Source: an uncultured Faecalibacterium sp.
Lineage (GTDB): Bacteria; Bacillota; Clostridia; Oscillospirales; Ruminococcaceae
Length of the DNA: 8,682 bases
Reading direction: 5' to 3'
NCBI GenBank assembly: GCA_934526125.1
Contig: CAKSZU010000078.1
Span: 1-8,682, forward strand
Shown: in pieces, positions 5,235 to 8,682 of the stretch
Layout of the letters: each line of letters starts with the position of its first letter
Numbering within the stretch: the stretch's first letter is position 1
Position numbers and translations under genes: made by a program
Notes under the pieces: model-generated
Told to the model about the DNA's origin: nothing
What the model saw: the letters and a program-made list of their open reading frames with translations, nothing else
Database searches by the model: none

Positions 5235-7160
5235 TTACAGCGGCTTGCCCGTCAGGCTGTTCAGTCCGTTGATGTCCACAAGGCCCCGGGTCTTGATGTC
5301 CAGTTCCTCGTAGTGGGGCAGGCTGCCCTCCACACACTCGCCCAGCCAGTCCATCTCCATCAGCTCCTTGGGGGTATAGGTCTCCGCCGCCGGGGCCTTG
5401 GGGATGTGTCCCTGGGCAAAGATCCCCGCCGGGAAGATGGGCAGTTCGTTGGCCTTCATGGTCTTTTCCATCAGGTCCAGCAGCTGGCGGGTGCCCTGGG
5501 GCAGGGGCTCGTAGTAATCCAGCCGCTCGGCATCGCTGCGGAAGCCCCACCAGTAGTTGATGGCCTTTCCGTTGGCACCGCTGTCCCAGGTGCCCTCAAA
5601 GATGGAGCGGATGATCCCGATATAGAACGCCTCCCACTTCCAGACCGGAAGCGCCACCGGCTGCACACTGCCGTCCGGCATCCTGCGGCACAGGCCGTAA
5701 TCCCGGTGGCTGCCCGCAGGCTCATAGGGGCTGCCCGCATGGAACAGGGTGATGTCCGGACAGTCGGAGAAATCCAGCGGTTTTCCCTCTTCCGGCAGGC
5801 AGGCCCACCGCAGCAGGATGTGGCTGGCCGGGCGCACCGTCCGCAGGCCCCGGGCAAAGGCATTGATGGCCGCCGGGGCGCCGTAGACGGGGTTAGTCGC
5901 CACATAGCCCACCCGGTCGCTGTTGTTCAGAATGCCCGCCAGCATTCCCAGCAGATAGTTTGCCTCGTAGGTGCGCGGGTAATAGGTGCGCACCAGCGGA
6001 TGCGGCGCGTTGACGCAGCAGTTCAGGAACCGGGTCTTGGGGTGCTGGGCCGCCACCTTCAGGCAGGCGGAGCGCATCCGGGTGCAGGTGGTGAACACCA
6101 CGTCCGCATTGTCGTGGGCCACCTCTTCCAGCACCTGTTCGGCGTCGATCTCCGGGCTGACGTTCTCCCGGTTGGTGATGACGAGCCGCCCGGGGAACTT
6201 CTCCTGCAGGGCCTCGATCCCTTTTTCGTGGCCCCGCACCCAGGCGCTGCTCTTGGCATCGTACTCGTGCAGGAACACCACCCGCAGCTCGCTGGGGCGG
6301 CTGAAGATGTTCAGTCGGCTCAGAAGCGGCTCGCTGCCGGGCTTCGGCTCCAGCGAGAGTTCCACCGCGTGGGGTTCCTTCAGGATCCGGATCTCGTCCC
6401 ACAGTTTGGACAGATTGTCCCGCACCTGGCTGGGGGTGGAGCGGCAGGCATCGGAATAGCGGTACACCGACAGATACACCAGCAGGGCATCGCCGGGGGT
6501 CAGCCCCAGCGCCGAGCCGCCCAGGGCATAGAACTGGCGGCTGAACATGGTATACAGCGCCGAGAAATTCAGCCGGTCGTCGTCGGTCCAGCTTTCGCCG
6601 GTGGCCTTGCAGACCAGCGTCTGCAGCCGGGCATACCCGCCCGGACGAGAGAACTGCACGTTGTTGATCCGGCTCAGCTTATAGAAATCGAGGAACTCAT
6701 AGTAGATCTTGTTTTCCAGCGTGTCGTTCCGGGCCGGGACCAGCCGGGTCACCGTGCCGGGGATGGTGACGGCCTCGTAATATTTGAGAACGGATACCCG
6801 CTTGTTGCCTTCCTGCACATAGAACTTGTTCAGGTATTCATAGGCAATGATGGGGGTATGGATCCCCTCATTCAGATGGGCATCGCAGAGGTTCGACCAT
6901 TTGGTGGCGAACTCGGTATCCTCCTCCAGCAGGGGCATGAAATTGGCGGCAAACGCCGTATGGCGGCCGCTGGTCTTGGTACCCACAATGCTCTCGGCAG
7001 GGATATCCACCAGCCCCAGCGGCTCCTGCGCCACGATGTCCACACCGGTCAAAAGATCATCCAGCACCGCAAGATACGGCGACTGGCCCCGCGCCATGCA
7101 GGCACGGTATGCGCGCTGACCCGCGCGCAGGGCATTTCTGTAATCTTCCAGCATCGCCAC
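5235..7160 (-). CDS. Cytosolic BMP-family protein with ParB-like N-terminal domain
   Basis: The protein is 641 residues from GTG 7160, or 639 from ATG 7154. GTG is preferred because GGGAGG lies 6 nt upstream of it, against 12 nt for the ATG. The N-terminal part (about 1-270) contains a ParB/sulfiredoxin-like stretch at about 98-145 with YVQEGNKRVSVLK (114-126), which resembles the 'xxGxRR' turn of that fold. The C-terminal part (about 291-600) reads as a BMP/PnrA-type periplasmic-binding fold, with strands LRVVFLHEY (292-300), ADVVFTTCT (352-360) and RVGYVATNPVYG (416-427). Usual BMP proteins are secreted lipoproteins that deliver nucleosides to ABC transporters. This one has no signal peptide, lipobox or membrane span, and no transporter genes adjoin it. 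A cytosolic sensor or regulator is therefore likelier. Med of Bacillus subtilis is a known regulator in the BMP family. No helix-turn-helix was recognised. Confidence 0.85.
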   Translation of the reverse strand: MAMLEDYRNALRAGQRAYRACMARGQSPYLAVLDDLLTGVDIVAQEPLGLVDIPAESIVGTKTSGRHTAFAANFMPLLEEDTEFATKWSNLCDAHLNEGIHTPIIAYEYLNKFYVQEGNKRVSVLKYYEAVTIPGTVTRLVPARNDTLENKIYYEFLDFYKLSRINNVQFSRPGGYARLQTLVCKATGESWTDDDRLNFSALYTMFSRQFYALGGSALGLTPGDALLVYLSVYRYSDACRSTPSQVRDNLSKLWDEIRILKEPHAVELSLEPKPGSEPLLSRLNIFSRPSELRVVFLHEYDAKSSAWVRGHEKGIEALQEKFPGRLVITNRENVSPEIDAEQVLEEVAHDNADVVFTTCTRMRSACLKVAAQHPKTRFLNCCVNAPHPLVRTYYPRTYEANYLLGMLAGILNNSDRVGYVATNPVYGAPAAINAFARGLRTVRPASHILLRWACLPEEGKPLDFSDCPDITLFHAGSPYEPAGSHRDYGLCRRMPDGSVQPVALPVWKWEAFYIGIIRSIFEGTWDSGANGKAINYWWGFRSDAERLDYYEPLPQGTRQLLDLMEKTMKANELPIFPAGIFAQGHIPKAPAAETYTPKELMEMDWLGECVEGSLPHYEELDIKTRGLVDINGLNSLTGKPL

Positions 7161-7212
7161 AGCAGGCCTCCCTTCTTCGGGCAACGATCCTGTACGTTCT
7201 TTTCCCACCCGC

Positions 7213-7229
7213 TGCCGCGCACTGCGGCA
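7213..7229 (-). other. Hairpin in the BMP-gene leader
   Basis: TGCCGC and GCGGCA form six perfect pairs around a 5-nt loop. The hairpin lies just after the predicted transcription start (about 7236) and about 50 nt before the GTG start. It is short and may be only a transcript-stabilising structure. Confidence 0.3.
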
Positions 7230-7242
7230 CCGGTACAAGCAC

Positions 7243-7251
7243 AGTATAGCA
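7243..7251 (-). promoter_or_regulatory. Extended -10 promoter for the three-gene minus operon
   Basis: On the minus strand TGC followed by TATACT (7251-7243) fits the extended -10 form TGnTATAAT with one mismatch. No good -35 is found 17 nt upstream, which the TGn extension can offset. The transcription start would be near 7236, leaving a leader of about 75 nt. Confidence 0.6.
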
Positions 7252-7291
7252 TGAATTTCGGATTTTGGGGAGATTTTCTTCGCCAAAGGTG

Positions 7292-7320
7292 TTGATTTAC
7301 AGAATTTTTTCAGGTACGAT
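7292..7320 (+). promoter_or_regulatory. Sigma-A promoter for the DUF1643-PAP2 pair
   Basis: TTGATT (7292-7297) and TACGAT (7315-7320) lie exactly 17 nt apart, each close to consensus. The transcription start would be near 7327, about 26 nt before the ATG. It is back to back with the minus-strand promoter at 7243-7251, about 40 bp between the two elements. Confidence 0.7.
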
Positions 7321-7352
7321 AGACAGAAAGAGCGATTTGTGAGGTATCCTTT

Positions 7353-7916
7353 ATGCAGACTGAACAACTGCCCCGCCTGGAAGCGGGGGAATATCCCGGC
7401 GGCATCTGGTACTACGAGCCCCATACCTACCAGCCTTACCGCTATGTCCTGGGCCGGGTGGGGCGGCACCCGCTGGTGTGCATCGGCATCAACCCCAGCA
7501 CCGCCCAGCCCGGCGCGCTGGACCCCACCCTGAAAAGCGTGGAGCGTCTGGCCGCAGCCAACGGCTTCGACAGCTGGATCATGTTCAACGTCTACCCCCA
7601 GCGGGCCACCGACCCCAACGACATGGACCGTGTGCCGGACCGCGCCCTCTGCGATGAAAACCTGCGCTGGCTGCAGGCCGTGCTGGCCCAGACGGAGCCC
7701 ACCATGTGGGCCGCCTGGGGCACCCTGATCGAAAAGCGGGACTATCTGCCCAGCCTGATGCGGGAGATGGTGGCCCTGACGCGGGAGCGGGAGATCCCCT
7801 GGGTCACCTTCGGCAAGCGCAGCAAGAAAGGCCACCCCCACCACCCGCTCTACCTCCGGAAGGATTCCACCCCGGAGCCCTTCGATGTGGAAAACTATCT
7901 GGACACCTGTTTCTGA
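7353..7916 (+). CDS. DUF1643 domain protein
   Basis: The 187-residue soluble protein matches the DUF1643 pattern along its length: GINPSTA at 45-51, DPT at 57-59, a Gly-Phe-Asp then FNVYPQRATDP at 78-88, AAWG at 120-123 and KGHPHHPLYL at 159-168. The family's biochemical role is not established to my knowledge; the conserved Asn, Asp and His positions hint at an enzyme or ligand-binding site, but that is inference. The length is about normal. GAGG at 7341-7344 lies 8 nt upstream of the ATG. The PAP2 gene starts 15 nt after its stop, so the two are likely cotranscribed. Confidence 0.9.
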   Translation: MQTEQLPRLEAGEYPGGIWYYEPHTYQPYRYVLGRVGRHPLVCIGINPSTAQPGALDPTLKSVERLAAANGFDSWIMFNVYPQRATDPNDMDRVPDRALCDENLRWLQAVLAQTEPTMWAAWGTLIEKRDYLPSLMREMVALTREREIPWVTFGKRSKKGHPHHPLYLRKDSTPEPFDVENYLDTCF

Positions 7917-7931
7917 GGGAGGGAGCCTGCC

Positions 7932-8468
7932 ATGGACACGGAACATTACAATGCCTTCCTGCGCTGGCTGAACGCCCGCCCGGCCCTGAAAAAGACCATC
8001 CTCGTCCTGAACCGCTGGCTGCCTGCGGTGCCGTTCGTCTCCTACCCGGTGCTGCTGGTGCTGCTGAACCTGCGGTGGTTCCGCCTGCTGGGCACCGACC
8101 ATGCCGCCGCCCTTGATTTTATGCAGTGCATCGCCCAGGCCATTCTGGTGCCCGCCGCGGTGTTCCTGGGCGGCACCCTGCTGCGGGCAAAGCTCAACTG
8201 CCCCCGCCCCTACGAGCAGCCGGGCTTTGTGCCCCTGGTGGAAAAGGAGACCGCCGGCCATTCCTTCCCCTCCCGCCATGCCCTGAGCGCGGCGGTGCTG
8301 GCGGCGGTCTGGCTCTATTTCTACCCCGCTGCCGGGGTCTGCATGACGGTTGTGGCCCTGCTCATCTGTGTGCTGCGGGTCCTGGCCGGGGTGCATTTTG
8401 TCCGGGATGTGGCTGCCGGGGCCGCCCTGGGGTTTCTCCTCGGTGCGGCCGGAATGTGGCTTCTGTAG
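7932..8468 (+). CDS. PAP2-family membrane phosphatase
   Basis: The 178-residue membrane protein has about four or five hydrophobic segments (about 32-52, 65-84, 117-130, 134-150, 160-178). Such enzymes remove phosphate from lipid phosphates such as undecaprenyl pyrophosphate or phosphatidic acid. All three PAP2 blocks are visible. R85-x6-R92-P93 stands where K-x6-RP is classical. SFPSRH (111-116) stands for the classical PSGH and contains the proton-relay His116. R149-x5-H155-x3-D159 contains the nucleophile His155. The Lys-to-Arg and Gly-to-Arg changes are seen in small PAP2 proteins, so activity is likely kept. GGAGGG lies 8 nt upstream of the ATG. The substrate is uncertain; lipid-carrier recycling is one possibility. 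Confidence 0.9.
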   Translation: MDTEHYNAFLRWLNARPALKKTILVLNRWLPAVPFVSYPVLLVLLNLRWFRLLGTDHAAALDFMQCIAQAILVPAAVFLGGTLLRAKLNCPRPYEQPGFVPLVEKETAGHSFPSRHALSAAVLAAVWLYFYPAAGVCMTVVALLICVLRVLAGVHFVRDVAAGAALGFLLGAAGMWLL

Positions 8469-8519
8469 GTCCTTTTTTCGTTCTTCCCCAAAAAAATTCC
8501 GGAAAATTCAAAATTCCGC

Positions 8520-8548
8520 TTGACAGAACCCCCATCGTATGATATTAT
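8520..8548 (+). promoter_or_regulatory. Strong sigma-A promoter for tRNA-Arg
   Basis: A perfect TTGACA (8520-8525) and TATTAT (8543-8548, one mismatch) lie 17 nt apart, preceded by A/T-rich sequence at about 8490-8515 that could act as an UP element. The transcription start would be near 8555, giving a precursor leader of about 58 nt. Strong promoters of this kind are usual for stable RNA genes. Confidence 0.85.
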
Positions 8549-8555
8549 ACTTCTC

Positions 8556-8580
8556 GCAGCGTGTGCCGAACGCTCGCTGC
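8556..8580 (+). other. Hairpin at the start of the tRNA precursor leader
   Basis: GCAGCG (8556-8561) and CGCTGC (8575-8580) form six perfect pairs. The stem begins at the predicted transcription start and would be removed with the 5' leader by RNase P. Its function, if any, is unknown; AGCG/CGCT offers a shorter alternative pairing. Confidence 0.3.
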
Positions 8581-8612
8581 CGAAAGATAAGTACCCCATG
8601 GGATTACAACGT

Positions 8613-8682
<70 letters not shown>

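Noticed and set aside
3076..5313. 745-residue plus-strand open frame across the carboxypeptidase and phosphoesterase genes
   Set aside because: It is antisense to two genes with complete catalytic motifs and has no ribosome binding site or recognisable domain.
5067..7295. 742-residue plus-strand open frame across the BMP gene
   Set aside because: It has the same antisense composition bias (His, Gln, Val, Gly rich), and no start signal or domain supports it.
7161..8396. Long minus-strand open frame continuing the BMP gene upstream through the DUF1643 and PAP2 genes
   Set aside because: It arises from GC-rich third positions opposite real genes. The upstream part is rich in Gln, His, Gly and Arg without domain character, and a good ribosome binding site and promoter place the real start at 7160.
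8469..8519. Possible terminator after the PAP2 gene (T-run then A-run)
   Set aside because: The only pairing is a weak T-run/A-run stem without a GC-rich base, so no intrinsic terminator can be supported.

Overview
The window reads as chromosomal DNA of a high-GC, low-GC-relative Gram-positive gut anaerobe of the class Clostridia. Faecalibacterium or a close Oscillospiraceae/Ruminococcaceae relative is my inference, not something proved here. The clues are GC-rich coding regions between short AT-richer spacers, near-consensus sigma-A promoters, AGGAG-type ribosome binding sites, and protein types typical of Clostridia. I see no insertion sequence, phage gene, integrase or CRISPR array. It looks like an ordinary core-genome stretch with some interesting details.

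Layout from left to right. (1) The left edge holds only the first 15 codons of a minus-strand gene. A strong promoter and a 108-nt GC-rich leader with competing stems precede it. (2) A minus-strand major facilitator transporter of the oxalate/formate antiporter type follows. (3) A consensus promoter and a folded leader then drive a plus-strand histidyl-tRNA synthetase-type gene, which ends in a strong intrinsic terminator. (4) Next is a minus-strand run of three genes, in transcription order: a two-part cytosolic protein (ParB-like N-terminus plus BMP-family ligand-binding domain), a small metallophosphoesterase and an M32 metallocarboxypeptidase. Gaps of 35 and 15 nt suggest one operon from the promoter near 7245. 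(5) A divergent intergenic region separates it from a plus-strand pair, a DUF1643 protein and a PAP2 membrane phosphatase. (6) The right edge holds a strong promoter and a tRNA-Arg(UCU) cut a few bases before its 3' end.

How the genes work together: hisS and tRNA-Arg serve translation. The three-gene minus operon pairs a possible intracellular nucleoside-type sensor with a phosphoesterase and a peptidase, which could suit nutrient recycling, but this is inference. The DUF1643/PAP2 pair has no obvious joint function.

I did not find a clearly new multi-gene system. The best leads are the competing-stem leader at the left edge, the BMP/ParB-like protein and its operon, and the divergent motifs and short C-terminus of the histidyl-tRNA synthetase.
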